Shown here piece by piece: positions 7,788-15,520 of a DNA stretch of 30,687 bases (the first letter of the stretch is position 1; the number at the start of each line of letters is the position of its first letter). The stretch lies in the NCBI GenBank assembly GCA_020026155.1, contig JAHHQX010000019.1, positions 1 to 30,687 of the forward strand. The letters are read 5' to 3'. The notes beneath the pieces were generated by a model that saw nothing but the letters and a program-made list of their open reading frames with translations, made no database searches and was not told where the DNA came from. Source of the stretch: Actinobacillus sp. Lineage in GTDB: Bacteria; Pseudomonadota; Gammaproteobacteria; Enterobacterales; Pasteurellaceae. Made by a program: the position numbers and the translations under genes.

Positions 7788-10406
7788 TTATCGTGCGGCA
7801 AGCATACCGCCTGGACGCATTTCTTGACTTAGCACTTGTCTTACGGCCATTTGGAGCTTTTCGGCTAATTGTCGGCTTTCTTGTGTAGATTTTTGAGCAG
7901 ATTCAGTCTTGCCATCAGCAACATTCACCGTAATTTCAATATTATTGACTTGACCTGCCAGTGCTTGGCGTTTTTGTTCATTATACAGCTTCACCCCAAG
8001 TTTACCATTCGGCCCACGGGTTAAAGGCATTACTGCTTCAGGTCCTGCTTCGCCCATCACGCCCAGTCCTCCCGCATGTGCGAACATGGTTGGACTGTTA
8101 AAAATGTCGCCACGTGCGTAATATTTGACACCTTGTGCATTAAATGCACCGCCTTTTGCGAGCGCCATTTGCCCTGAATTATCGAATGAACCGCCATTTG
8201 CAAATGCGCTCATCGCCGTTTGTACCGCTTTTAATAAAGCAAACTTGATCAACATCTTGGCTATGTCAGCTAAAATAGATTTTGTTAGCTCTTTAAAATT
8301 AGCTTTACCACTTACTACCATGTTAGCAATGCCGTCTGCCATTGAACTCATCGCATGACTACTGGCTTGTTTCATTGTATTGAACATAGTTCCCGCACTC
8401 ACACCTACATCTTTCAAACCTGCTTTCATCCCACCCAATGCGTCATTATCCTGCTTACTCTGTACAGATTGACGCTGTTGAGTTAATGCTTGATACTTCT
8501 CTTTGATGGCTTGAACTTCTGCTTCAATGGCAGCTTTATTACGTTCACTCATACCAATCATGGCTTCTTTAGCTTGTTTCGACAGTTCGTATTCAAAACG
8601 CAGTTTCTCAATCACGTCAGCTTGCTGGCCAATTAGTGAGGTTTCAAACGCATAATCAGCTAAGTTTGTTTCTTGGTTCTTTTTAAAATCTTTGACTTTT
8701 TGAAGTTCTTTTAAAGCTTCTTTGGTCAAGGTCGCTTGTGTAGCAAGCTTCGATAATGATTCAACTTGTGCATCATTTGTAGGATTATTTTCTTGTTGCT
8801 CTTGATGTTTTTGTTCAGCCCGATTTTGCCATGTCATAGCAACTTTTTTGCCTAAGCCTTCAATCTGTGTTGTAAAATTACCAAGATAATCCTTATTAAA
8901 AGCTTCACTAAATGTAGCGCTTAAATTTAAAGCGGTTTGCTGTCCTTTTTCCTCGAGAAGCTTAAAACCACTTTGATTAAGTGGGATGTTTATCCCTGGT
9001 AAATGGTTTAGAATTTCCGCTGATTTTTTCATTAAAAAATTAATGTGCGATAAAACAGCATTTGTCGCTTTTATCATAATTTTTTCAATAAAAGTAGGTA
9101 ATTGCTGAAATAATTTCTTAATTGCCTCAAACGCTCCTACATACAAACCAATCCAGTGATTAATGATACTTTTACTGATTTTAGATAGCTTTTCCATTGC
9201 TCCAGTAACCTGTGGAAACCCTTTAGAAAAGCGATTAAAAGTGGAAGATATTTTAGTGCCTAACCACGAAAATACTTGACCCACTTTTTTTACTCCGTCA
9301 ATAATGACATCCCAAACAACTAGAGCATAGTCTTTTAGCGTAGCCATTTTCCCCGTGACAGGAGTGATGGAGTCACCAAATAATTCAATAAAGCTAATTG
9401 CCGTACCTAGTGCCGTAATTACCAGACTGATAGGATTTGCACGCATAGCTAAATTCAACGCGGTTTGCGCTAAAGTCATCATCCTGGTCATCTTTAATAA
9501 CCCAGATAGGGCTCGCGTATAGATAATTATTTTATTAGCTACCCACATGCTTATAAAAACCGATGAAATTTGTATCGCGACTTTTATAATTTCTTTTAGA
9601 TGCGCATTGATAACCAAAAGTCCCTGTGAAACTTTTTGGCTAAAATTTGTGGATTGATCTATATCTTTTGCCAACTGAACAATACTATTTTTAATTTGCC
9701 CTACCGCTTCACTAACAGTTAATGGCATATGAGTAAATTCTTGTTTTAGCTTTTCAGATTGTTTCGCCAATGCATCAACTACAATCTTTGTAGTCAATTT
9801 TCCGTCACTCGCCATTTTCTTCAATGCACTACGCGCTACGCCTAGTCCCTCCGCTAAGGCTTGCATAAGTCGAGGGCTGGCCTCTGCCATGGATTTGAAT
9901 TCATCACCCGCCAATGTTCCACTTGCAAGCGCTTGACTTAATTGCGTTTGTACACTCGCAACTTCTGCGGTAGAAGCACCGTACAGTTTCAAGCCATAAG
10001 TAACAGCTTCTGTTACTTTGCCAATCTTAGATTGCTCAATCCCATATTGTTTTGCGGCTGTTGAAAGACGGGAAAATAGATTCACCGTAGATAAAAAATC
10101 TACGCGAGCATTTTTGGCAATTTGTTGACTTTCCTTTAAGGCTTGGTTAAATTGCAACTGTGTACCCGTTGCAATTCTTAATCTTGCTTCTGTTTGCTTA
10201 ATTTCATCTGTAAGATTAAAAACGGCGCGCAATGTTCCAACCGTACCTTTGAAAGAAACGATAGCATTTTGCAAGAGATAAAAATATTTAGAAAGGGTTT
10301 CTGTTTGGGTAATGCATTTATGGATTGAATTATCCACTTGATTCAGGGCTGTAATAGCTGCTTTACCGTCCGCAGTGATTGTTAAAGAAAGGTTAAGTTC
10401 TTTCAT
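7788..10406 (-). CDS. H: Tail tape measure protein (gpH-like)
   Basis: An 872-residue protein that sets tail length and is ejected with the DNA; lambda gpH is of similar size. The N-terminal third has the tape-measure domain (GTLAGDEFKSMAEASPRLMQ, ALAEGLGV). Hydrophobic segments follow around residues 270-345. A long charged helical part (about 520-670) and a C-terminal region typical of lambda-type tape measures (FKELTKSILADIAKMLIKFAL, GEAGPEAVMPLTRG) complete it. A long tape measure with lambda-like M/L/K/I/J neighbours argues for a flexible siphovirus tail rather than the contractile tail of Mu. An AGGA Shine-Dalgarno precedes the ATG. Confidence 0.93.
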   Translation of the reverse strand: MKELNLSLTITADGKAAITALNQVDNSIHKCITQTETLSKYFYLLQNAIVSFKGTVGTLRAVFNLTDEIKQTEARLRIATGTQLQFNQALKESQQIAKNARVDFLSTVNLFSRLSTAAKQYGIEQSKIGKVTEAVTYGLKLYGASTAEVASVQTQLSQALASGTLAGDEFKSMAEASPRLMQALAEGLGVARSALKKMASDGKLTTKIVVDALAKQSEKLKQEFTHMPLTVSEAVGQIKNSIVQLAKDIDQSTNFSQKVSQGLLVINAHLKEIIKVAIQISSVFISMWVANKIIIYTRALSGLLKMTRMMTLAQTALNLAMRANPISLVITALGTAISFIELFGDSITPVTGKMATLKDYALVVWDVIIDGVKKVGQVFSWLGTKISSTFNRFSKGFPQVTGAMEKLSKISKSIINHWIGLYVGAFEAIKKLFQQLPTFIEKIMIKATNAVLSHINFLMKKSAEILNHLPGINIPLNQSGFKLLEEKGQQTALNLSATFSEAFNKDYLGNFTTQIEGLGKKVAMTWQNRAEQKHQEQQENNPTNDAQVESLSKLATQATLTKEALKELQKVKDFKKNQETNLADYAFETSLIGQQADVIEKLRFEYELSKQAKEAMIGMSERNKAAIEAEVQAIKEKYQALTQQRQSVQSKQDNDALGGMKAGLKDVGVSAGTMFNTMKQASSHAMSSMADGIANMVVSGKANFKELTKSILADIAKMLIKFALLKAVQTAMSAFANGGSFDNSGQMALAKGGAFNAQGVKYYARGDIFNSPTMFAHAGGLGVMGEAGPEAVMPLTRGPNGKLGVKLYNEQKRQALAGQVNNIEITVNVADGKTESAQKSTQESRQLAEKLQMAVRQVLSQEMRPGGMLAAR

Positions 10407-10426
10407 GTTCTATCCTGGAGGCCAAT

Positions 10427-10789
10427 GTGTCAGTTGTCATTTTACTTGCACTATTGATAGGTGCAGTAGGATTTATTAAATCATTAAAAGCGTTAGTTAT
10501 TATTGCTTTTCTTATCGCCGCAAGTGTTAAACCTCTTTTGCTGTGGGGAATTTTAGGTTCAGCTGTTGTAGTGTATGGTATGGTTTTGGGGTTTTATCTT
10601 TTAAAGAAATTATTCCTATTTCTACAACGTCATCCCAAACTACTGCTTCTTTTACCCTTTTTAGGGTTGTGGGCAAATAATCTTACCCTTCAACGTATTG
10701 GCCTTTTATATTTTATTTGCTCTTTTTTCATATTGAGCGTTTTCTTAATGATCAAATTTTATAAATTTGCTTCTAGAAGCTTCGCTTAA
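10427..10789 (+). CDS. Plus-strand polytopic membrane protein in the tail operon
   Basis: A 120-residue, very hydrophobic protein with four or five probable membrane spans (for example VVILLALLIGAVGFI, ALVIIAFLIAASV, GSAVVVYGMVLGFYLL, LLYFICSFFILSVFLMI) and basic loops. It is one of only two confident plus-strand genes inside the phage. It fills a stretch with no minus-strand ORF, ends 4 nt into the GT stop, and starts 20 nt from the divergent H start, so it is not a shadow. The GTG start is supported by a GGAGG Shine-Dalgarno 5 nt upstream. The family is not recognised. Lone reverse-strand membrane genes in late operons are often morons, for example superinfection exclusion, but this is inference. 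Confidence 0.75.
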   Translation: MSVVILLALLIGAVGFIKSLKALVIIAFLIAASVKPLLLWGILGSAVVVYGMVLGFYLLKKLFLFLQRHPKLLLLLPFLGLWANNLTLQRIGLLYFICSFFILSVFLMIKFYKFASRSFA

Positions 10790-11516
10790 CCTTGATTCAT
10801 CTCATTAACTTGCTTTTCTTGAATCCAAGAAATATAGCCGTTTAAGATGATGCGAAAATCATTAAAGTCATGTGGTTTTACTTCAATCTCAGCACGCTGT
10901 AAAAGAATATCAATAGATTGCCAATCAGGACTTTTAATCATACCGTTATAATCGCTGTAATTAAAAACAGCGTATTCACAAAGAGAAATTGGTGCAATTT
11001 CTTCCTTGAAAATGGTCATTGAAGGGTATTCAAATACTGCTTCAACTGGATTTAAATCCCACTCAATGAGAGCCTCGTTATTTGCCTGATTTTCAACTTC
11101 CCATTCAGCATAAGCCCATTGATAGGCGGCCATATGCCGCCCGATAGCTTCTAAGCGGCTGGCTTTCCCTTGTCACCCCCCATACTGGCTAGGAACCCTT
11201 CCATAATTGCAATACGAAACTCAGAGATATTAAGCAATTTTTGGCGGTTTTCTTCGGTGTTTGCGAGGTTTTCCTTGCCGTCCTTGATTTCACCTTCATC
11301 CCACCCTTGGAAAATTTGGTTTAACATTTTGTCTTCCAAATCGAGTGCATGTGTGCCTTGTGCTTTATCAATCTCATTGAGTAATTGTAGCTTTTCATCA
11401 TGAGGCAATCGGAAATAATTCACATACACGGGGATTTTTTCAAAACTGCCATTTTCAGGCATTTTTACAATAATTTTCCAGCGGTAATGGTTTTGTAACT
11501 CATTTAAATTAAACAT
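10786..11516 (-). CDS. G-T: Tail assembly chaperone GT (frameshift product)
   Basis: The frame 10786-11133 is open upstream through the G stop codon as far as a GGGAAAG heptamer (11163-11169, minus strand), where a -1 slip joins G to this frame. The predicted fusion is about 243 residues: 118 from G, then 125 from T starting ASRLEAIGRH. Lambda makes gpGT at the same heptamer. The T part is Trp-rich (YQWAYAEWEVE, SPDWQSIDILL) and should recruit the tail tube protein to the tape measure. An ATG exists at 11133 but lacks a convincing Shine-Dalgarno, so independent translation is unlikely. The gene order tube-G/GT-H matches lambda. Confidence 0.85.
11151..11516 (-). CDS. G: Tail assembly chaperone G
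   Basis: A 121-residue protein directly after the tail tube gene, in the position of lambda gpG. It would coat the tape measure protein during tail assembly and be absent from the virion. It reads FNLNELQNHYRWKIIVKMPE at the N-terminus and has an acidic centre and a Gly/Lys-rich end (MGGDKGKPAA). The ATG at 11516 with AAGGAT Shine-Dalgarno is chosen over an upstream in-frame TTG that overlaps the tube stop. Its last codons carry the frameshift site that yields GT. Confidence 0.85.
   Translation of the reverse strand: MFNLNELQNHYRWKIIVKMPENGSFEKIPVYVNYFRLPHDEKLQLLNEIDKAQGTHALDLEDKMLNQIFQGWDEGEIKDGKENLANTEENRQKLLNISEFRIAIMEGFLASMGGDKGKPAA
11163..11169 (-). promoter_or_regulatory. Programmed -1 ribosomal frameshift site GGGAAAG
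   Basis: The minus strand reads G-GGA-AAG in the G frame, which fits the X-XXY-YYZ rule and is the same heptamer used by lambda G/GT. Slipping to GGG-AAA continues in an open frame through the G stop (11151-11153) into the T part. The site is four codons before the stop. Confidence 0.88.
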
Positions 11517-11529
11517 GATTTTATCCTTT

Positions 11530-12462
11530 TTAAGCAAAAATAATTTTATAAGGTGCGCCTTGTGTATTCATAGCTTGACAGTCGAGTTCATAGCCTAATG
11601 CACCATCTAAGTCCGTAGCAGTTGGGATATCTAAGCTAATTGCTGGATATTCTAAGGTAATTTTTTCACCTGGTTGTGTGCCATGCCCTAGTTTTAAAAG
11701 GACTTCATCGCCATTCCAAGCTTTTTGATAAAGATTGATTTGCTCAATACTTAATGCACCAACCGTCAGTTTTACTTTTGGTTTTCGATTAGAAATCATC
11801 GCTGATTGATGATTAACTAAGTCTAAACTTGTGATTTCATTCCCCGTAGTGTGCTCAAATCCCTTCATTGGAAAATCTAAGCCTGCTAGCTGGAATAATG
11901 GGGTGTTGGTAAAGTTGACTGCTTTAGGCACTTTAAAGCCTTCCACGGCTGTTTTAAGCGCTTCTGGTTTCGGACTTGGAATCGTTCCGCCAACCATCTT
12001 AATCTCGAATTCCCAGTACCCGATTTCGCCTGCGTTAGCCGTCAGCTTAAATTCCACTTGAGCATCTTTTCCCATATGAAATTGCCCATCAAGTAAGAAT
12101 GCGACGGTGCCTTTTTGTAAATTTTCAGTCTGCGGTGTGTAGGTAACACTCTTTTTGGAATCAACTGTTTCACTATGTCCAGAAAGTAAAAATAATTCAC
12201 GGTAAGCTGGCGGAGTACCTGGGACGCCTGAACCCGCAAAAGCAATTTTACCTGTAATTTTTACCTTATCGGTGGTGCGGTATTTCTTGGGTGCACCCCA
12301 TTGAGTGCCATCTTTTTCCTGCTCGACTGTATCGCCCTCAAAAGCAATTTCGACATCTTTTGTTTCCACTGGTTTTAATTGGGAAACATCCGACGTCAAG
12401 TCACCCATGCCCCAAAGCAAGAGTTTTTTCTTAAATTTTCGTGTTAACGCAACGTTTGGCAT
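11530..12462 (-). CDS. Major tail tube protein
   Basis: A protein of about 310 residues placed between the gp37-like gene and G/GT, where siphoviruses encode the tail tube. It is rich in beta-strand patterns (VKITGKIAFAG, KVKLTVGALSIEQINLYQ, KITLEYPAISLDI) and has repeated statements of a tube-like fold: a first domain up to about residue 160 and a second from about 180. It is longer than lambda gpV (246), consistent with an added domain. Two adjacent ATGs occur; the second (12462) has the better 6-nt spacing from AAGGAG. No sheath gene follows, so the tail is non-contractile. The assignment rests mainly on position and fold-like patterns. Confidence 0.75.
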   Translation of the reverse strand: MPNVALTRKFKKKLLLWGMGDLTSDVSQLKPVETKDVEIAFEGDTVEQEKDGTQWGAPKKYRTTDKVKITGKIAFAGSGVPGTPPAYRELFLLSGHSETVDSKKSVTYTPQTENLQKGTVAFLLDGQFHMGKDAQVEFKLTANAGEIGYWEFEIKMVGGTIPSPKPEALKTAVEGFKVPKAVNFTNTPLFQLAGLDFPMKGFEHTTGNEITSLDLVNHQSAMISNRKPKVKLTVGALSIEQINLYQKAWNGDEVLLKLGHGTQPGEKITLEYPAISLDIPTATDLDGALGYELDCQAMNTQGAPYKIIFA

Positions 12463-12472
12463 CATTTACTCC

Positions 12473-12901
12473 TTATTGTTGGTTAATAGCGACGGTGTAA
12501 TTCAATGAATAAATATCTGACCAAATCCCGCGCCCATTTTCTAATTCAATCAGTTTTCCTTGTTCAAAGTGAACAGGGTTTGTCTTTTCCCCATCAATTA
12601 CTGGACTAAACCCGCTTAGCGCCTTGAAAATCACAGCTTGCATATCATCAAGTAGATTCCCGCTATTTCTGAGCATACTTGCAATACTTATTACTTGATA
12701 ACGCTCGGTAACAGTTTGAAAATACTCACTTTCAGATTGTGCTGACCGTTCCAAAAGTAAAATAAAACAAGCATTCAGGGTTGTGCGGTGTTGAAGGAAT
12801 TCCTCTAATTCCGTACCAGCCGCGACTTTTTGAAAAAGCCGCTTCTTATCCAGTTGTTCAATTTGTGCAACAAGTTGTTCACGAATTAAAGTCATTACCA
12901 T
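12473..12901 (-). CDS. gp37-like protein (DUF1834-type, tail terminator candidate)
   Basis: A 142-residue protein whose start overlaps the gp36 stop (TAATG). It resembles the gp37/DUF1834 group of Mu-like phages: an N-terminal helix (LIREQLVAQIEQLDKK), a central FILLLERSAQSE strand, and a C-terminal WSDIYSLNYTVAINQ strand. Position between gp36 and the tail tube suggests a role at the head-tail interface or as tail terminator. Here it would serve a lambda-like tail although its relatives occur with Mu-like heads. A second ATG at 12895 is also possible. No strong Shine-Dalgarno is visible, so translational coupling is likely. Confidence 0.7.
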   Translation of the reverse strand: MVMTLIREQLVAQIEQLDKKRLFQKVAAGTELEEFLQHRTTLNACFILLLERSAQSESEYFQTVTERYQVISIASMLRNSGNLLDDMQAVIFKALSGFSPVIDGEKTNPVHFEQGKLIELENGRGIWSDIYSLNYTVAINQQ

Positions 12902-13332
12902 TACGTAAGGTTTCCTAAAATTTGTCGATTACATCGACGTGGTGAACTCGTGATTTCAGCGTGGTCGTTATTATCATCATTAGAAGCAATTACTAATCCA
13001 AGACTTGTTTCGCCTTTAGCAAAGCTTTTTAAATGAGCTATTGCGTCATCGTAGAGTTTTACCACAACGCTTTCCTTGTCAGCTTTGCCGACATTACGAT
13101 TCAAATAATAAACTGCAATATCAAGAGAGAGTGTTTTAACAAATGGCGGCACGTTAGTAAGTGGCAAACTTACACGTTGCCCCAGATAGCTATCTACAAG
13201 CGCCTGCCCATCAGCAAGAGCTGCATTTACTACCTGTTCATTGACGGATTCGCCATAAGTAAACGGATTACTTAGCTCTATTACCGCTTTTTCACCGAGG
13301 CGATTAACCAAGTCTTGAATCGTGTTATACAT
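12901..13332 (-). CDS. gp36-like head-tail connector (DUF1320)
   Basis: A 143-residue protein of the Mu gp36 family (DUF1320). The pattern MYNTIQDLVNRLGEKAVIEL followed by ALADGQALVDSYLGQRV and LSLDIAVYYLNRN is typical of these small helical proteins, which resemble head-completion/adaptor proteins. The C-terminus (about 110-143) is a flexible, polar tail ending RRCNRQILGNLT. The ATG overlaps the stop of a small upstream frame (13325-13462) by 8 nt, which suggests coupled translation. It follows the capsid gene and precedes gp37, as in Mu. Confidence 0.85.
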   Translation of the reverse strand: MYNTIQDLVNRLGEKAVIELSNPFTYGESVNEQVVNAALADGQALVDSYLGQRVSLPLTNVPPFVKTLSLDIAVYYLNRNVGKADKESVVVKLYDDAIAHLKSFAKGETSLGLVIASNDDNNDHAEITSSPRRCNRQILGNLT

Positions 13333-13462
13333 GCTTATCTTCTGTTACATCTAAAATTTCAGAATCATTCACTTTCACAGCTTTACTCGGGGGATCTTCA
13401 TCCCCCGGTGAATGCGGTAAAACTGGCTTTACTTTGTCATAACGCGTGGGGTTACGAGTAAT
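13325..13462 (-). CDS. Small gp35-position ORF without a clear start codon
   Basis: Between the capsid gene and gp36 lies a frame open for 45 codons that overlaps the end of the capsid gene. Its second half (DEDPPSKAVKVNDSEILDV) looks like a soluble coding sequence, and its TAA overlaps the gp36 ATG by 8 nt. No ATG is present; ATT at 13460-13462 and two GTG codons near the end are the only candidates. Mu-like phages often have a small gp35 gene here. It could be an eroded gp35, use a rare start, or be read by frameshift from the capsid gene, although no canonical slippery heptamer was seen. Confidence 0.35.
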   Translation of the reverse strand: MTRNPTRYDKVKPVLPHSPGDEDPPSKAVKVNDSEILDVTEDKHV

Positions 13463-14340
13463 TCAACTAACCCTTGGTTTACATTTGTTTCACCATTAGC
13501 TAAACGTTCAGCTTTTACAATTTCTAACGCTTTCACACGAAGTTGTGGCGGGACAACTAAAAGGGTCGGCATAACATTAAGAGGTTTACCACCGTCTGCT
13601 GTTTGGCTCATCATCGCTGCAACTGCTGCATTAAAGTTTTCAGCATTAAGCTCTTTTGTGGACTTATATGCTAATTGCCAGAAGCCGAAGCCCACATTTC
13701 CACGAGCACGTACGCCGTAACGGAAATTATCTTCCATGAATACTGATTCACTGGACGCGTCCGTTTGGCTACTAAACTCAGGTGCCTGGCGTTCTTGATA
13801 GATAAGCGGTTTTAAAGCCTTACTTGTATCTAAGAGATACCAAGCTGACTGCTCATCACCTTTACTAATGTTTGATACATCTACATCATCTCCAGAACCA
13901 TCTACTTTTGAGTTGACTTTATGATCTGTGGCAAAAAACGGTTTGCCGTCATAGCAATTTTCGACTTCACCTTTGTTTAGGATTTCAAACACAAGGACAT
14001 CTGGATGTTCAGCAGCTTGTTGACCGAGTGCGGTAACAAGGTTTTTATAAATGCCGAGATTATCATCCTCAATGTCGGTTCGTTTTACTTCGATTGTCGC
14101 TTCAAAGGTTTTATTAGCGATTGTATAGCCATGTTCTTTAACATTTTTTAAATTTCGCTTACCGACCCATTCTTCAAGCCCTGGCATTTGGCCAAGCCAA
14201 CCGTAGCTATTACTTGCAGTTTTAGAGCTCGTCGCGGTTGCGAGTTTTCCATAAACTGGTTTGCTTCCTGCTAAAGCGTTTTTAAAAATATCTTTAAAGC
14301 CCGTATTCAGTGCTTTAATTGTTTCATTTTTAATAATCAT
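13429..14340 (-). CDS. T: Major capsid protein gpT
   Basis: A 303-residue homologue of Mu major head subunit gpT (about 305 residues). Recognised by IIKNETIKALNTGFKDIFKN at the N-terminus, GWLGQMPGLEEWVGKR (about 47-62), TFEATIEVKRTDIEDDNLG (about 78-96), and the central NCYDGKPFFATDHKV (about 128-142). About 415 copies of gpT form the Mu shell. It starts 3 nt after the protease/scaffold gene, giving the Mu order protease-scaffold-capsid. Mu gpT is a HK97-fold protein. Confidence 0.95.
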   Translation of the reverse strand: MIIKNETIKALNTGFKDIFKNALAGSKPVYGKLATATSSKTASNSYGWLGQMPGLEEWVGKRNLKNVKEHGYTIANKTFEATIEVKRTDIEDDNLGIYKNLVTALGQQAAEHPDVLVFEILNKGEVENCYDGKPFFATDHKVNSKVDGSGDDVDVSNISKGDEQSAWYLLDTSKALKPLIYQERQAPEFSSQTDASSESVFMEDNFRYGVRARGNVGFGFWQLAYKSTKELNAENFNAAVAAMMSQTADGGKPLNVMPTLLVVPPQLRVKALEIVKAERLANGETNVNQGLVELLVTPRVMTK

Positions 14341-14343
14341 TGG

Positions 14344-14802
14344 TTATTTTCCTTCTGCGATTCCAAGTTGTGCAAAAACTTCTTTTTCAATGGCATTCAG
14401 TGCGGGTTTCTCGCCTTCATCGTTCGGTGCGGTCGGTAAATCTACGTCCCCGATTAATGGTGCTTTTTTCTCAATAAAGGTGTTAAAAGCTTTCAATCCT
14501 TCCGCCGTTGCGCATTGGGATTTAAAATAATCCTTGTCAGCTGGTGCAATCTTTTTCGCTTTAATAGCGGCGTTAATGCTAATCTCGACTGCATTTTGAT
14601 GTTCGGCTGTCTTCAAAGCATTAAGCTCTGCACGAACAGCATTTAGTGCTTTTTCAGTTTCGTCAAAAGTCGCTTTTGGTACGTAGGCATTAAGCGAAGG
14701 CTTCTCAGCCTTAGTGGTTTCTTTTAGGGCTTTGATTGCCTCTAAGATTTCTTCAGAAGTTGCATTTTCTGCAAGTCCTAAAGCCTTGATGATTTCATCC
14801 AT
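14344..14802 (-). CDS. Z: Internal-start scaffolding protein (Z-like)
   Basis: Inside the protease gene, in the same frame, an ATG at 14802 is preceded by AGGAGA (14808-14813) at 5-nt spacing, a better site than that of the full-length gene. It would give a 152-residue protein starting MDEIIKALGLAENATSEE, which corresponds to the scaffold part alone. Mu makes its scaffold gpZ from an internal start of gene I in just this way. It should assemble with capsid subunits and be removed by the protease during head maturation. Confidence 0.75.
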   Translation of the reverse strand: MDEIIKALGLAENATSEEILEAIKALKETTKAEKPSLNAYVPKATFDETEKALNAVRAELNALKTAEHQNAVEISINAAIKAKKIAPADKDYFKSQCATAEGLKAFNTFIEKKAPLIGDVDLPTAPNDEGEKPALNAIEKEVFAQLGIAEGK

Positions 14803-15297
14803 AGTGTTCTCCTGTTGGGTATTATTTAAAGCAGGTACATTGAGATTGGGTTTATTTGTTAAGCCCACACTTGTCAGTTGAGTGATTTGCTTATTTTTGT
14901 TGTGCATAAAAGCAGGGGAATAGAATTTATAATGCTTATTTTCAATAGCATTTCGACCCAAATCATTAAGCTCTAATTTCCCTTCGATAAAACGTGTTTT
15001 TTCATTGAATCGTAACGCGGTAAACCAGCCTTGTGCTTGGGTATTCGTAGATAATTCGCTTTCATGGTCAGCATCAAGCATGAAAGGTAATTTTGTTTGA
15101 TTAATGACAGCTTGCGCGTTTGGATTTGTCCAATTTCGACCATCACGACCTTGTACAGTGCCTTCTGGGATAAGCGGAATCCAAAGCTCACTTTCATTAT
15201 TAGTGATTAATGGAAAATTTGTTGCTGAACAAAGCCCAATATTTTTTGACGTTTCGCTAGCACATATACTGATATTAGAGGGGATTAACTTAGTCAT
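14344..15297 (-). CDS. Mu-like protease/scaffold protein (gpI of Mu)
   Basis: A 317-residue protein of the Mu I (gp32) family. The N-terminal half (about 1-160) is the maturation protease: IPLIPEGTVQGRDGRNW, LMLDADHE-like PFMLDADHESE with a conserved His78, and a Ser-containing YSPAF segment. The C-terminal half is a helical scaffold rich in Ala, Glu and Lys (EEILEAIKALKET, KALNAVRAELNALK). An internal ATG with a strong Shine-Dalgarno allows the scaffold to be made separately. The gene follows a 220-bp non-coding region and opens the capsid cluster. The phage symbol I is not used here to avoid confusion with lambda gpI. Confidence 0.9.
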   Translation of the reverse strand: MTKLIPSNISICASETSKNIGLCSATNFPLITNNESELWIPLIPEGTVQGRDGRNWTNPNAQAVINQTKLPFMLDADHESELSTNTQAQGWFTALRFNEKTRFIEGKLELNDLGRNAIENKHYKFYSPAFMHNKNKQITQLTSVGLTNKPNLNVPALNNTQQENTMDEIIKALGLAENATSEEILEAIKALKETTKAEKPSLNAYVPKATFDETEKALNAVRAELNALKTAEHQNAVEISINAAIKAKKIAPADKDYFKSQCATAEGLKAFNTFIEKKAPLIGDVDLPTAPNDEGEKPALNAIEKEVFAQLGIAEGK

Positions 15298-15519
15298 TTT
15301 CTCTATTCCGTTTCAAAAGGTAGAGAAATCTTAATGAATAGAAAATTGGAATGAAATTAAAGGGATTTAGAAAATAAAAGTTTATAAAAGGAAAGTATTC
15401 TAAAAAATACTTGATAGGTCGTGTTTAAAAAGCGTTTAAATGCGTTTAAATGCTTTTTAAAAATTGAGAGAGTGTGATTGTATCATTTTTAAAAAATAAA
15501 CGCTGTATGCGCTTATTTT
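15298..15519. other. Non-coding region with nested repeats before the capsid cluster
   Basis: No gene is seen in these 222 bases. They contain a terminator hairpin (15498-15514), two adjacent copies of GTTTAAATGC (15434-15453) framed by a 7-bp inverted repeat AAAAAGC/GCTTTTT (15427-15458), and another inverted repeat AAGTATT/AATACTT near 15396. It is a likely control point between the upstream head genes and protease-scaffold-capsid. A TATAAA near 15384 on the minus strand is a weak -10 candidate without a matching -35. Confidence 0.5.
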
Positions 15520-15520
15520 T
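15491..15520. terminator. Hairpin terminator after the virion morphogenesis gene
   Basis: AAACGC-TGTAT-GCGCTT (15498-15514) forms a 6-bp stem (one G-T pair) with A/T-rich runs on both sides, so it can act on either strand. On the minus strand it follows the stop at 15520 directly and is trailed by TTTATTTTTT. Confidence 0.6.

Noticed and set aside
11133..11133. ATG as the start of an independent T gene
   Set aside because: No good Shine-Dalgarno; the frame is open upstream to a canonical slippery heptamer, so the GT fusion explains it better.
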